DNA from: Perilla frutescens | Taxonomy: Eukaryota > Streptophyta > Magnoliopsida > Lamiales > Lamiaceae | Length of the DNA: 64,000 bases | Direction of reading: 5' to 3' | NCBI GenBank assembly: GCA_026008535.1 | Contig: BRKX01000018.1 | Span: 14,764,088-14,828,087 of the forward strand | Part shown: in pieces, positions 1-11,749 of the stretch | Numbering within the stretch: the first letter of the stretch is position 1 | Layout: each line of letters starts with the position of its first letter | Program-made: the position numbers and the translations under genes | Notes under the pieces: model-generated | Seen by the model: the letters and a program-made list of their open reading frames with translations, nothing else | Told to the model about the DNA's origin: nothing | The model's database searches: none

Positions 1-1064
1 ATGGGATATGACAATTTTTCTATTATATCCACTTTGGCTTTATCGACCTCAATGCCCCTCTCAGAAATCACATGGCCCAATACAATGCCCTCTCTAACCA
101 TAAAATGGCATTTTTCATAGTTCAGCACTAGGCATTTATCCACACAACGCTGCAACACCTTCTCTAGATTATCTAAATATCGATCAAAGCAGCTTCCATA
201 CACCGTGAAGTCGTCCATGAATACTTCAATGCAGTTCTCGAGTAACTCAGAGAATATGCTCATCATACATCGGTGAAATGTGCCAGGAGCATTGCAGAGG
301 CCAAAGGGCATTCTGCGATAAGCAAATGTGCCGAATGGGTACGTGAATGTTGTTTTCTCCTGGTCTTCTTGACTCATTGCAATCTGCATGTATCCTGAGT
401 ATCCATCCAAGAAACAAAAGAACTTGTTTCCTGCGAGTCTCTCCAGCATCTGGTCAATGAATAGAAGTGGGAAATGATTCTTCCGTGTGACCGTGTTCAG
501 CTTCCAGTAGTCAATGCAAACTCTCCAGCCAGTTTGCAGTCGTGTGGGCACAAGCTCTCCCTTCTTATTTTTCACAACTTGAATGCCCGACTTCTTAGGC
601 ACAACATGGATTAGACTGACCTACTTGCTATCTGAAAGAGGGTATATAATGCCCTGGTCCAATAGCTTAATAATCTTCTTTAGCACTACACCCTTCATTA
701 CTGGATTGAGCTTTCTTTGTGGATCACGAACAGGCTTTGCATTATCTTCCAACATAATCTTGTGCATACAAACCGCTGGGCTAATGCCCTTTATATCTGC
801 CAAAGTCTATCCGAGTACCTCCTTGTACAATCTCAACAATCTCAAGAGGCGGTCCTCATTAGCTTGATTCAACCCCGCACTTATGATTATAGGAAGGGTC
901 TCATTATCCCCCAAATAGGCATACTTCAAATGCCTTGGTAATGCCTTCAATTCCAGCGTGGGTGCTTTGACAATAGAAGGCATCAGCTTATCATCATTTC
1001 TCCGAATGGGCACACCATAATCCACACAGCCGTATGACATTTCTTCCAATGAATACAACATCAT
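1..1064 (-). pseudogene. Ty3/gypsy pol fragment (reverse transcriptase), element A
   Basis: Read on the minus strand, this is the front of a Ty3/gypsy reverse transcriptase running off the window at base 1. Visible motifs in order are ADIKGISPAVCMHKI, a VVPKKSG block, WRVCIDYWKLN, FLDGYSGY (first catalytic Asp), FGTFAYRRMPFGLCNAPGTF and the FMDD box (FMDDFTVYG) with the paired catalytic aspartates. RNase H and integrase would lie beyond the left edge. The frame is broken by TAG stops at 621-623 and 807-809, each explainable by one G-to-A change in a Trp codon. It is also in a different frame from the protease upstream (1196-2233), so at least one shift separates them. The family looks like Athila/Tat. 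It is a dead copy. Confidence 0.93.
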
Positions 1065-1195
1065 AATTCCTTACTCAATGTCATCATCTTCATCTAGGGC
1101 ATCTTGGTCAGTCAGGCCATCCCACAATGCCCATTCCAATGGATCTCTATTACTCATCATGGATAGGGTGGATCGACTCGGGTGACGGAAGGTAT

Positions 1196-2233
1196 TCACA
1201 AAACTGCAATTCTCTGTATCTGGGGGTGCTTTAATGCTTCAAAAATATTGAACGTCACTGTTTCCCCATCAAACTCACACATTAGTGTGCTCTTATCCAC
1301 ATCAATCTTGGTCTGAGCTGTCTTCATGAAAGGTCTTCCCAGCAATAACACTGAAGAATTTGAAGTAGTTGTGCCCATATCAAGCACATAAAAATCTGTT
1401 GGGAAAATAAGCTCGTCCACTTTGACCAATACATCTTCAATGAGGCCTTCTGGATACACATTAGACCTGTGAGCATGCTGAATGACCACACGGGTTTCCT
1501 TCAGGGGTCCAATCTTTAATTCTTTGAACACCGACAGGGGCATTACGTTGATTGATGCCCCTAAATCCAGCATGGCCTTTTCCACTTTCTTGTTCCCTAT
1601 GATACAAGGAATCATGAACATTCCTGGATCATCACATTTCTTGGGTAACTTTCTCTGTATCACAACCGATACATTCTCCCCAACTAAGAACCTTGCATCA
1701 TCATTGAATCGCACATTTCTGGTGCAAAGCCCCTTCAGAGGCCGGGCATACCGCGACACTTGTTTGATTGCCTCAATTAGTGGAATATTGATTTCCACTT
1801 TGTTGAATACCTTTAGAATTTCCTTGGTTTCTTCTTCTTTTCTATTTTTTGCCAATCTCCCTGGAAAGGGAGGCTTCCATTTTACCGGAATGGGCACTTT
1901 AGCAGGCTGCTTAACTTCTGGAATGGGCACAATATCCTCATGTTCAGCTTCTTGTGCCTCGTCCTTTGTGGGAATTTTTTCCACTTCTTCCTTCAAGGGC
2001 ACATTGTTCTCCTCTTCTACTAGTTTGACCATCTCCGGAAGTTCTTTTCTATTTCTTAAAGCCACTACATTTACCTGCTCTCTCAGATTCTCAACCTCGG
2101 AAGACAGCTTCCCATTTTTCTCCTCTATTTTGTGCATGGCTTGAGCTAACTGATTGATTTGCTTGCTCATATGCGAGAGACCAGCTCGAGTCTCTTGCTT
2201 AAATTTCTCATTCTCCTCAGCAATGGTAAACAC
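1196..2233 (-). pseudogene. retropepsin-like aspartic protease region, element A
   Basis: An open stretch of 345 codons forms the second half of the gag-protease polyprotein of element A. The N-terminal ~60 residues are a charged heptad-like segment (IAEENEKFKQETRAGL onward), probably coiled coil. A Lys/Glu/Pro-rich linker follows, then the protease fold: FMIPCIIGNKKVEKAMLDLGASINVMP (active-site triad DLG), VLVKVDELIFPTDFYVLDM and LLLGRPFMKTAQTKIDV. DLG in place of the textbook DTG/DSG is common in plant gypsy proteases. It continues the gag frame of 2336-3115 after intervening stops. Confidence 0.9.
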
Positions 2234-2335
2234 AAGATCTTCCAGCCTTTGCTTCCTTTTCTCCTCTGGTGGCGGTAATGGGCGTGCAGGATGCCCATCC
2301 TCTGGCCTTGTCCATCTGAAATTTTCATGGTCTCT

Positions 2336-3187
2336 CTAGCCAGGATTATAAGTTTGGGAATGAGGATCATATCTCCTGGAATGCCTATTCTGGCTACCTA
2401 CAGTATTTACTTCTTCCACTTCGTCTTGTAGAGTAGGGCATTCATCAGTGAAATGAGATATGCTTTTGCATACTCCACAAGGTCTGGGCTTCTTCACCAT
2501 GCTTACACCGGATAAGATTTTTTCGATCTTGTCGCACAATCTATCAATCCTGTTGTCCTGGTCCAGTGGTCTTTTTGATTCGCTTACAACCCGAATGCCC
2601 TCTCCACTGAAGCCTCGGTTGTCTTTAGCCATTTCTGTGAGAATTCTGAATGCTTCAACAGGCTGTTTGTTCAAAATAGATCCTCCACATGAGGCATTAA
2701 CTATCGTTCTCTCATGTGGTCTCAATCCTCCGACAAAATACTGAATCAAATCGTATTCAGTAATCTGGTGTTGTAGGCATTTCGCCAGCATCACCTAGAA
2801 TCTTCCTCAGTAGTCATAGAAACTTTCATTAGTTCCCATCTTCAGGCTCCCTATCCTTCTTCTCATTTCTTGCACTCTGGATGGTGGGAAATATTTCTCC
2901 AAAAACTTCTATTGAAGTTGTCGCCATGTGGTCACAGCGCCAATTGGCAGTGTGTACAGCCAGTCACGTGCCCCATCCTGAAGGATGAAAGAGAACGAGA
3001 CCAACCGCACATACTCCTCTCGTCCATGGTCGGATGGTTGAGTTTGGCAAACCATCTCAAAATCTTGCAAGTGCCTCTGTGGATCCTCACCGGGTATTCC
3101 GTAGAACTTCGGCAAGATCTGAATAAAGTTTGCATGAATATCTCAGTTCTGAGTCACAGCTGGGAGTGTAATGCCCATCGGGCATAG
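2336..3187 (-). pseudogene. gag (capsid plus CCHC zinc knuckle), element A
   Basis: Minus-strand gag remnant. The capsid part (about 2909-3115) shows the retrotransposon-gag signature GIPGEDPQRHLQDFEMVC and GARDWLYTLPIGAVTTW. After stop codons near 2795-2910 the frame resumes with ITEYDLIQYFVGGLRPHERT. An intact CX2CX4HX4C zinc knuckle (CGVCKSISHFTDEC) follows, then an Asn/Tyr/Pro segment ending at a TAG. Stops fit TGG-to-TAG/TGA or CAG-to-TAG transitions. The intact knuckle matters because the related elements B and C in this window lack one. The start is uncertain. Confidence 0.88.
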
Positions 3188-3524
3188 ATTCATGTTGGTC
3201 GGGAAGACCAACTACCTTAAAGTCCTATTATCATCCGCATTGCCATTCGCAGCATTTCCATTTGCGACCATGTTGATGTTGTGGCCATTCTCAAACTGTC
3301 CTTCCTCCTCGTGCCCTTTCTCTCTTTAATCTTCTTGATCTTCTGATGGTGGTGTGGGCTCACAAGGTCTATTTGCGGCGTGGCGTGCCCTCTTTGTTGC
3401 TGCCTTGTTTTTTCTCGTAGTCTTCTCTATATCCGGATCGTACAATAGAGTCTCCGCTGAAGAGCCCCTGGGCATCAACTTCCAGGCTCACCAATTGTGG
3501 AAGATAAAATCACTAGAAATCAGC
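3188..3524 (-). other. untranslated leader of element A
   Basis: About 340 bases between the primer-binding site and the first recognisable gag residues. I see no intact reading frame. It corresponds to the 5' leader and possibly a decayed gag N-terminus. Confidence 0.6.
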
Positions 3525-3542
3525 TCCCCGACAATGGCGCCA
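3525..3542 (-). other. primer-binding site, element A (tRNA-Asp type)
   Basis: The minus strand reads TGGCGCCATTGTCGGGGA, close to TGGCGCCGTTGCCGGGGA, the complement of the 3' end of plant tRNA-Asp used by Athila-type elements. It sits four bases inside the LTR end at 3547, as expected. Confidence 0.85.
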
Positions 3543-3546
3543 ATTT

Positions 3547-5111
3547 TGACGCGCGGTCATTTCGCGCTCAAAAATAATTTATAACTCATGTGCCCACAGC
3601 GAGCGTAGCCAGCTAATGAGTACAGGTTGATCCCACAGAGAGCTGTTGTGATTCCACCTTCAAGTAACCAATCATAAAAGGGGATTTGGTCTGTTGTCAC
3701 TACTGGAAATTTAATCTGCAAAAGAAAGTAAAGAATATATCAAATAACAAAGGTTCTGGCATTTGAACTTGAATTTGGCTTCAATATATATCAACTCGAT
3801 CATGGGCACACTGATTTTCATACATGATAAATCATCTAGTCATAGAGACAGGATTCCTTTCTGCGTCTCTTCATTCATCCTTTTATTATAGAATTAAAAC
3901 CGATTCCTCGTCAATTAAATCCCTAATCAGTCACCCACTCCCCGGTTTCCCAAAGAAATGTAAGTGAATAAACATCAATGTGCCCTAGACGAACCCAGAT
4001 CTGTTGTGTTTACCGATTCCTCGTGTGCCCACAACAACCTATTGATTCCCTTATTACTATATGAACCAACACACAGTCACGATTCGCCAATTCAATTAAT
4101 AGTGGTGTGCCCTCTTTACCTAACGAGTGATCAGCCACATTGGGCATTTCAGACACACACTCACGTGGAACAAGGCACAAGAATCAACAGAAACCTATCA
4201 TGCATTACTATGCCCATTTTGGCCTCACAAGTCCAATTTTATATTTAAACCATTTTCGTTGTTCAAACATCATAATTAAGAGTCTAGCCAAGCATGCTAG
4301 ACGTAATTAAAATTGCAGAAATAAAAGGCATAATTATAAAGAGAACTTACTGAATTTAATATACAAAAGCACTCAACATAACCGTTGAGTTTAATACCAT
4401 AATCTTAAATCCAAAAGCTTAAGGCCTATTGGAATTGTTTCTTGCTGCAAAGCAGCGTACGAAAATGAAAGTGCAAGAAAGTAAAATTGTAGCAATGTTT
4501 TCTGACTTCCAAAGGTTGTGTTTCCAGAATTTAAAGAAGCTTAAATAGTTACATTTTCTGAATCAGAGATCCCCCAACACGCTGGGGTCTTCACTGGATT
4601 TCCGGAACTGGCGTGCCCTCTCTGATCTGAATGGATAAGCATAAGTTGACCAAATCCCTATTTTTTAGGGATTGGGATTATCTCTTCTTTACAACGCCTC
4701 TAAGTGTCCAGTCCACCTCCAACTCTTCTTCGGATAATGTAGCTATCTTTTTCATCTCTCTCTTCAAACTGAATCCGGGTTTCTCTCAATCGCCCTAGCC
4801 CAGCCCATTGTTGTCAAGTCTGTACAAGCAAAGTGAGCACGACATCTTACAGTCATCCTCATCCATCTTTGATATGCCCATTCCGCCACCCGAATATAGG
4901 ATGAGTGCTGAAAGAAGTCCCTTGTGCTCTAGACTGAATCTTTAGCTTGGATTTTGCTTGAATAACTGGGCATAAAATGCCCCTTTCGCCAAACTTGACC
5001 TCTGTAATGCCCCATGACCTCATCCTGGTTCTTTTTGACTCAAAACACACTAAAAATGACATTTATAACGAACAAAATGCCCATAAAAACACGAAATAAA
5101 TGGACTTATCA
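3547..5111 (-). repeat. 5' LTR of element A (1565 bp)
   Basis: In minus orientation the LTR starts TGATAAGTCCATTTATTTCG at 5111 and ends GACCGCGCGTCA at 3547, giving the canonical TG...CA ends. Its inner end lies next to the primer-binding site. The partner LTR is outside the window, so length and ends are inferred from the terminal dinucleotides and the PBS position only. Short open frames inside it are not genes. Confidence 0.75.
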
Positions 5112-5451
5112 TATGCAGATATGGATTAGAAAAAAATTGATCTTGAATTCTTGATTGCCTAAGGTGATCTAAAAATAAAAAACACAGCTCTAGACAAATT
5201 TCAATCACCGACGTTTTTCCTCTTTTTCAGATCTTCATCGTTGTTACTATTGCTAAATTTTCTCATGTAGGTGGAAAGCGTAGCGATGTCGACAGTGAAG
5301 AGAGAGAGAGATGATACATAACAATTCGTACTTCTATTAGATTGAAGAGATGAAGATAGTGGTGGCGGTGGCGACGACGATGGTGGCGGAAGAGAGAGAG
5401 AGAGAGAATCGTGAAAGAGACAACAATAGTGGTAGTGGAGGCGACGACGAT

Positions 5452-5510
<59 letters not shown>

Positions 5511-5740
5511 CCTCCATCGAATTACGTAAGGGAATGGATGTGAAGAAGAAAAAGCAAACCCTAATCATATTTACCAAATTACATAAATAACCTTTCCACC
5601 ATAAAATAAGTTAAATATTACAAAAATGCCACCTTGAATTGAATTTAATATAGACCATTGATCTTTAATGGATGGATGGTGGGAGATGAGTTTACAGTTT
5701 ACACACCAGAGAATGGTTTACATTTGATCTATTCCCCATT

Positions 5741-5743
<3 letters not shown>
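5112..5743. mobile_element. terminal part of TA-flanked element E4
   Basis: The right end reads inward from the (TA)n at 5744 as GGGAATGGGGAATAGATC, then a motif shared with E0-E3: a GTGTAAAC/GTGAGAAC-type block, a 'GGATGG' block, and a segment in the sense GGTGGCATTTTTGTAATATT. The left end is not visible and is probably on the far side of element A, which would have inserted into E4. The interval also contains (GA)n runs at about 5305-5330, 5392-5408 and 5455-5504. It lies under 300 bases past the stop codon of the CIA2-like gene. Confidence 0.55.

Positions 5744-5784
<41 letters not shown>
5744..5784. repeat. (TA)n microsatellite
   Basis: About 20 TA units abutting the end of element E4. 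It is the probable insertion site of that element. Confidence 0.95.
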
Positions 5785-5786
<2 letters not shown>

Positions 5787-6026
5787 TTTGAAATGTGATA
5801 TGCAATGATAAATAGTATTTGGAAACAGATATATCATCTAAGTATTAGTGTATCACTGGGAATAACTACACCCTCTAGAAGATGAGAATCGATCCAAAAG
5901 AAAAGAGGAAAATTGTGTGATTCCTACTCACCTAGTCTGCATCTCTTGGGAGGCATATAAGAGAAGAAAAATTTATGGGAAAAAAGTAACTTAGACTACA
6001 AAAACATAGTGCCCTGCCCTCGTTTC

Positions 6027-6918
6027 CTAATCATCGTCGCATGAATTTGGCGTTCTCACAAATCTTCCCTGCAACATCATATCAATACAAACTAATAAGT
6101 TCAACATCATCGTACAATATATTCAAGTTCCCATGTATTTGGATATTTTAAGTTACCTTAATTATTCCACTTGCACAATAACTTGTCACACACTAACTAT
6201 ATCTGGATCTCTTCTATTTCTTTTCACTATTTTTCTAATTTCACTAATAATTAGGGCTTCCTCAAGGAGGGGAGAATCTTTATCTATTTAATATTGCTAA
6301 AAAAATAGTTTTTTTTTTGCCAAAATTCATTTCTAATTTTCAAGCCTAATTTGAATTTTAAAATTAAGTTTAAAAAAATCATTTTTCTCTTTTTTTTTGT
6401 TGGGCTTAATCTCAATGACCATTAATAACAAATATAAAAAATTATATAATTCACAATAACCTTAAATTAAATTTTTTTTGTTATGAAAATTTTCTTAATT
6501 TTTCAAAATTACAAATTATAACAAATAAATTTATACTTATCTCTCATTCTCATTCGTGCATGCATCACACGTGAGCTACTCTAGTAAGGTTTTATAAAAA
6601 ATTTGTATCTTTGGGAATGAAATTATTTGGATTTTGATTATATATGGGCCAAGTTAAGTAATTGAACTAGAGGCCGAGGTTATACGTACAAAGGCCCATT
6701 ATAGTCCACTAAAAACTCTTGACTAACTCAAAATAAAAAAAAATAAAAATTGGGCAAAGTTCCATATTGATAATGTTAGTGATAAGACGTTGATAGATAT
6801 ATGCACACACATATATATAGATAAAAGTTTAAGTGGCTTATATTCGATCGATTTCATGAAACCTAAAATTATTTATGTTGGTTATATAAGTTGTGTGTTG
6901 ATCAGAAAAGATCAAGCT

Positions 6919-6950
<32 letters not shown>

Positions 6951-8911
6951 CTTGATTCTAGGACGTTGATCAGCGTTGAGCTTTCTGACTTGATATCTGA
7001 TTTTCTTGGAGAAAAGGCGCGCACGTCGCTTTTCCTTGTAGCGGAGCACGATAGCACCCCTCGCCGCTCTGTTTTCAGGGAATAACTCTATTTGCGCCAG
7101 CCGCGCCTGCACATTACAAAATTTAATTATATCTTCCCATTTCAAATAAATTATTACACTATTGTACACAACTTTCTTCATTATTATTTTATTTTTATCG
7201 TGTATATAGAGAATGTAAAGACAAGAACTGTTGCAATAAGAAATACTACTTTCAGAAATTTAAATGTAGGCAACTCTAGATTCAACCGCCTTCATTATTA
7301 ATTATATCTATATATATGGGCTACACATGCAATAATAGAAAATTCGGTACAACTAAATAAATAATATTACAAATACACGAGTTTCATCTTTCAATCGCCA
7401 TAAATACTGTGCCGGAACCATCCGCATTCAACTAAAAAGGACATTAAAGTTCAAAGCAAAAGGTAAATTTTATTTATTTACAAGACTTCATTAATACTAG
7501 ACCATACTGCTTTATTTTTATATTTTTTCCAAAGAAACTATACGACACTCATTGGAATCGCTGTAAAAAATAGAATGTATTAATAAAAGAAGAAACAAAA
7601 TTAAACAATATTTTATGGGATTCATGCTTCAGAAAAAGTTAACTATACAAAAAAAAAAACCCCCTTAAAATATACAAGTAGAATATTCCGCTGCCAAATT
7701 GATGTTGAATTATTGCATTCGACCTTATTGTAAATTACAATTTTCGAAAGAGAAAACATTAAAAAAAAAAAAAATTACTTTGAACAGCTCTTACTTCAAT
7801 TCTTGAAATATTTGCCATGAAATTAACAGTGGAGAAACCAATGAACGCCACGTGGCAAGCACTCAACACAAGCAATAACTGTATTAACCGAACTAATTGA
7901 GAAAACTTAAAACCCAAATCCAATTTCACCTAATTAATAGTTTTTCCAAGGGAGATGGAAATTACATACTTGGACATCATTTCCAGCGGACTCAGCCACC
8001 GGAGAATCGCCGGAGAACGGCGAACCCTTATCGGACCACGATTTCAAAACGTCGTCGTAGTTGAGTTTCAAGAGCAATCCTGCAGTAGGATGAGGAACGG
8101 ACTCCTCCTCACTCGAAGCAGAAGCAGAAGCAGCAGCTAAATTCTCTTTCTTCTTCTGCTGCTTCTTCTTCTTGTTGTTGTCCACCGGAATCCTGGCGAT
8201 TTTGCGGGTGATATCAGCCACATTTACACAAGGAAATCTCCACCAATCCCCTTCATCAACATGCCTCATCGCCCTCAATTCCTTCCTCATTCCACATCCA
8301 TAATCAAACCCCATCCCCACCGGAAAACCATAGCAAAAGCTCTCATTAATCTGCACAGTACTCGTCTCGCCATCCATCCTCACATTCCCCATGATGCTAT
8401 CAATCCCTTGTTCAATCTCCTCATCAAGAATCGACTCCGCATCGAAATCTTGCTCGTGACCATCACAAATTTCCGAGAAATTCCCCTGAGAGCTCACCTC
8501 CCCGGGGCTTAAGCAGGGCTTTTCGACTTTCGTTCCAACCGGAAAACACCCCGAGCTACCGACGGCTCGATCGAAAGGGATGAGCAAATCGGGAGGCTCG
8601 GAGAGAAAGGGGCCTCGGTTGTTGCTATGGTGTGATTTGGTGAATTTGATGAGTTTTGAGAGGTTTTTTGGAGGGAATAGTTTTGGATAGGCTGTTGAGA
8701 GAATCGCTGCTGCCTCATTGTAGGTTTGATTAGGCCGTTTTCGCGGCGTTCTTGGTTTCCTTGTGAAGATTGAGAGAGGGGAATTGCTTGATTCTGAGAG
8801 AGTTGATGAGGGTGGAGATGATGAATTCGAAGTTGAGAAAGTAGTGGGGGGTTTGATCAAATCCAGATTCAATCCGTATGCTCTTCCACCTCCAGTTAAA
8901 CAAGAAGACAT
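6027..8911 (-). CDS. CIA2-like: CCT-domain protein, CIA2/CIL family (three coding exons)
   Basis: Exons on the minus strand are 7970-8911 (314 codons), 6951-7106 (52 codons) and 6027-6068 (13 codons plus TAG), a 379-residue protein. All junctions are in phase 0. Donors are CAA|GTATGT and AAG|GTATTA; acceptors are GTGCAG|GCG and TTGCAG|GGA. The start MSSCLTGGGRAYGLNLDL and the basic, conserved KPRTPRKRPNQTYNEAAAIL (about residues 53-72) are hallmarks of CIA2 and its paralogue CIL. The C-terminus is a CCT motif (RYKEKRRARLFSKKIRYQV onward, about residues 330-375), split by the last intron. In Arabidopsis these are nuclear regulators that raise expression of chloroplast protein-import and plastid ribosome genes. 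Family recognition is from motifs; function is inferred. A Lys-rich and Ala/Ser-rich low-complexity stretch lies near residues 250-275. This is the only well-supported host gene in the window. Confidence 0.92.
6069..6950 (-). other. intron 2 of the CIA2-like gene
   Basis: 882-base AT-rich intron. Its first bases after the GT are a run of ATT triplets (plus strand (TAA)n at about 6920-6948), so a microsatellite overlaps the 5' splice-site region. No other feature seen. Confidence 0.85.
7107..7969 (-). other. intron 1 of the CIA2-like gene
   Basis: 863-base AT-rich intron between CAA|GTATGT and GTGCAG|GCG. It contains A-runs near 7650 and 7760 and no recognisable gene. Reading frames across it are chance. 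Confidence 0.85.
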
Positions 8912-9703
8912 TTTTAACTAGAAGAAAAAATAAAAACAAAAACAGAGTCAAAACTGAATTAAAGCAATAAGACAATTAAGTGAAGGTCAGGTCAGGTACG
9001 AGTACTTGAATAAATTCAAGGCTCAAGGGACTGTTTGGACTTAGGAGTGAGAAAAATGTCAGAGTTGGCAAGAAATGGGAATTGGTGGAAGGAAGGATTC
9101 AGGAAAGAGGGCAAAAAAGTTGAAGAACCCTAAACCCTGGAAAGTACTATTACTATCTCAACTCTCATGTAATAATAAATAATTGGGTAAAAGCCAAACA
9201 GGGGCTCTAAACTAGTCAGGAAAACAGAACCCTCTAAAACCCTAAAAGAAAATAGGAAGTGAAACTAACGAGGGGTTTTCTTGAATTCATCGAAACATAG
9301 GAGAAAGTGTCTTTCTAGTTCTAGCATGCAAAATTCAGAGAAAGGGAAAGAATTTTGCTGTTTGATATTTTTAGCAAAGGGGAAAAAAGATTCACATGAT
9401 ATATTCAGAGATGAAATGGACATGCTACTACAAAATCGTCGTAATTGATTTGATTGGGAGAAGAATTGAAGTGTGAAATATCTAAGTTAGGAAATACAAA
9501 TATGGGGGGAGAGAGAGAGGCAGGTACAGGGAGTCACGGGAGAGGGCAGACAGAGGTTTTAGGATCAGCTGGCAATATATCTGTGCCTTCAGAAAACACA
9601 CACACACATACATTCTCTCTCTAAAATAGAATGGGTGAATGGACGGAGGGAGATGAGAACGGAGGAAGGGACAAGGCAGCGTTTGCTCTGTAATTGTTTA
9701 TAG
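8912..9703 (-). promoter_or_regulatory. 5' leader and core promoter of the CIA2-like gene
   Basis: On the minus strand a CTATAAA box occurs at 9697-9703. It is followed by CT-rich leader-like sequence (pyrimidine tracts complementary to the GA runs near 9500-9535 and 9610-9665) and a short (GT/CA)n at about 9597-9609. If the TATA box is real, the leader is roughly 750 bases and may contain an unrecognised intron. No transcript evidence is available. Confidence 0.4.
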
Positions 9704-9704
9704 G

Positions 9705-11543
9705 TGGACCACATTCTTCTCTTTCTACCTGTCTTTTGCACTTTTTAGCACTACAAATTATGTCACCTTATTTTTTTTATTTTTCTTTCTATAACACCCC
9801 TACCTTTTCAATTCTTTTTTCTTCCGATTTTCCTAGATGTCATTTTGACTTTTAATTTGTTTATATTGAATACTGAGTGTATCGCACCTACATTTTCTAT
9901 TACTTATACTTGATGTAGTTTAAAAGCAATCCCCAAATATATATATATATATAAACCATCATAAATTTAAAATAATTAAGTTTGATCTATTTGTTATCCT
10001 AAATTTCAAATTACAGCTCAAAAATCACAAGGGCGTTACTTGTAGGGACGGCAATGGTAAAATAATAAAAAAGAAATTAGATTAAAGATGAGTACTAGGA
10101 AACAAGAGAATATCATATAACAATAATCAAACATTAGAAATGATTTTCCCAAGACGACCATTATCCAAAATAGAAACAAATAAAAAATACACACATGCAT
10201 GTACATTAATACACACACACCCACATTAAGTCTAAAGGTTATTGGATGTATGTGTGAGCTACAAACTAGGAAAACCTCAAACTTGTACCGATCTTCAAAT
10301 CTTAGTTCATATGTATTTTAATAGGTTGAAAAAAATCCTAACAAAATATAACAACGTAAATGAAAAATTGTATCTGTTTAATCAAATGCATATATTGCTA
10401 TAATATATGCATCAACATGAGTTGCATGTGCATTATTAATTTAGGTATATGATGTATTAATTAATAATGTAATTGAAATATAATCTATATATTTGTTGGA
10501 AAGGGGTAGTGGTAATCAAGAATCTGTTACATGCTGACATGGCGGAATGACATTGGTTAGAGAGATTTTTAGGGCTGACGTGGAGTGCCATTAATGGTGG
10601 CTGGATTTTCACATGTATCTAGAGAGAGAGATGGATCATGGGAGGTGGTTTTTGGAAGGAATAAGGTAATGATTAGTTTATTTTGGTGTGTTGTGTCTCA
10701 TTGTGTGTGGCATTTGGGATTCATACGTTAACCAATTTGTGTGATTACAATAAGTTTAATTCCATATCTAAATCTTCAAATATTGCACAAAACACCCCGC
10801 ATTTCTCTAATATTTCTTAATCAAAATATCTCCCCTTTTTTGGATTTTTATGTCAAGAAATATATAATTATTATAAATTAAATAAGATTTTATCGTGACA
10901 ATTGGCAAAGTTCTCGAGGGAAACTAGAATTCTTCTGAAAATGTCTGTGCTTCTAATAAATTTGTCTTTATTCAAAGACTTCCATATTCACCAAGTTTGC
11001 CTTTACCATATTAATTAACCTGTTGTTGAAAAATGGTATGAGAGCTTAGGTTTCAATTCAATTCAACTTTGAAATTATATTATATTTATAGCATTTTAAG
11101 TACTGCGTAACCTAATGGAGGAGACAACAAAGAAATTATGAACTGTGAACGGATATTTGAGTCGACATATGGATAGGGTTTCTCATTCATTGGATAATCC
11201 AGAACAAAAAATATTCAAGTCATTCGAGCATGAAGATACACCGACTTTATTTAAAAAAAATTAGTTAAATCACATCGAGTTTGAAGAGACGAGTAAGTTT
11301 GAATGGATATATTGAAATTCACGATCAGTGAAAAATGATTGCGGGTTGTATAACAAGTTCAATTTCCCATACACCTTCCAAAAAGAACGTTGAATAAAAA
11401 ACACAAGGCAACATGTTTTTTACTACATATAATATAAAGTTTCATATCACAAAAATCATTACAACAAAGGGAGCTCAGGAGTCTTTCTGAATAAGTTTGA
11501 GAAATACATAACTCCAATTATCAGTTGAGATATCTTTAAAAAA
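9705..11543. other. intergenic AT-rich spacer
   Basis: No gene supported. A short (TA)n lies at 9938-9952 and a (CA)n near 10196-10220. A less AT-rich block at about 10500-10720 carries a TGACGTGG (G-box/ABRE-like) and an ATTGGTT (CCAAT-like) motif and could be regulatory. Nothing else recognisable. Confidence 0.6.
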
Positions 11544-11545
11544 TA

Positions 11546-11747
11546 CTTCATTCGTTTATAAATGTCTGGCACATTAATTTTATTTCAAAAAGAATGTTAT
11601 TTTACATGATTGAAGTGGAAAATTCACATTTTCTCACATTTACTTCGTTTAATGTATTCATATAAAGATGTGTGATGTAATTTGATTATTTTATGAATAT
11701 GTGTACATTTATTTAGAATGACATTTATTTATGAAAAGAGAAAGCAT
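11546..11747. mobile_element. Stowaway-like MITE (degenerate)
   Basis: The left end CTTCATTCGTTTATAAATGTC is imperfectly inverted at the right end (GACATTTATTTATGAAAAG). The outer dinucleotide is TA on both sides, as expected for Tc1/mariner MITEs, and the ends resemble the decayed 'ctccntccgtccataaatgtc' style of plant Stowaways. Boundaries are approximate. Confidence 0.45.
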
Positions 11748-11749
11748 AT

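Noticed and set aside
1482..2144. 220-codon plus-strand frame
   Set aside because: Antisense shadow of the protease region of element A; no domain.
5263..5577. Ser/Leu-rich frame on the minus strand
   Set aside because: Low-complexity translation of (GA)n repeats in element E4.
6918..7181. Single-exon reading of the CCT region as an 87-residue protein
   Set aside because: Clear splice acceptor at 7107 and donor at 6950 show that only 6951-7106 is coding; the Leu run comes from the intron microsatellite.
8261..8718. Frames of 69-83 codons overlapping exon 1 of the CIA2-like gene
   Set aside because: Other-frame shadows of the real coding exon.
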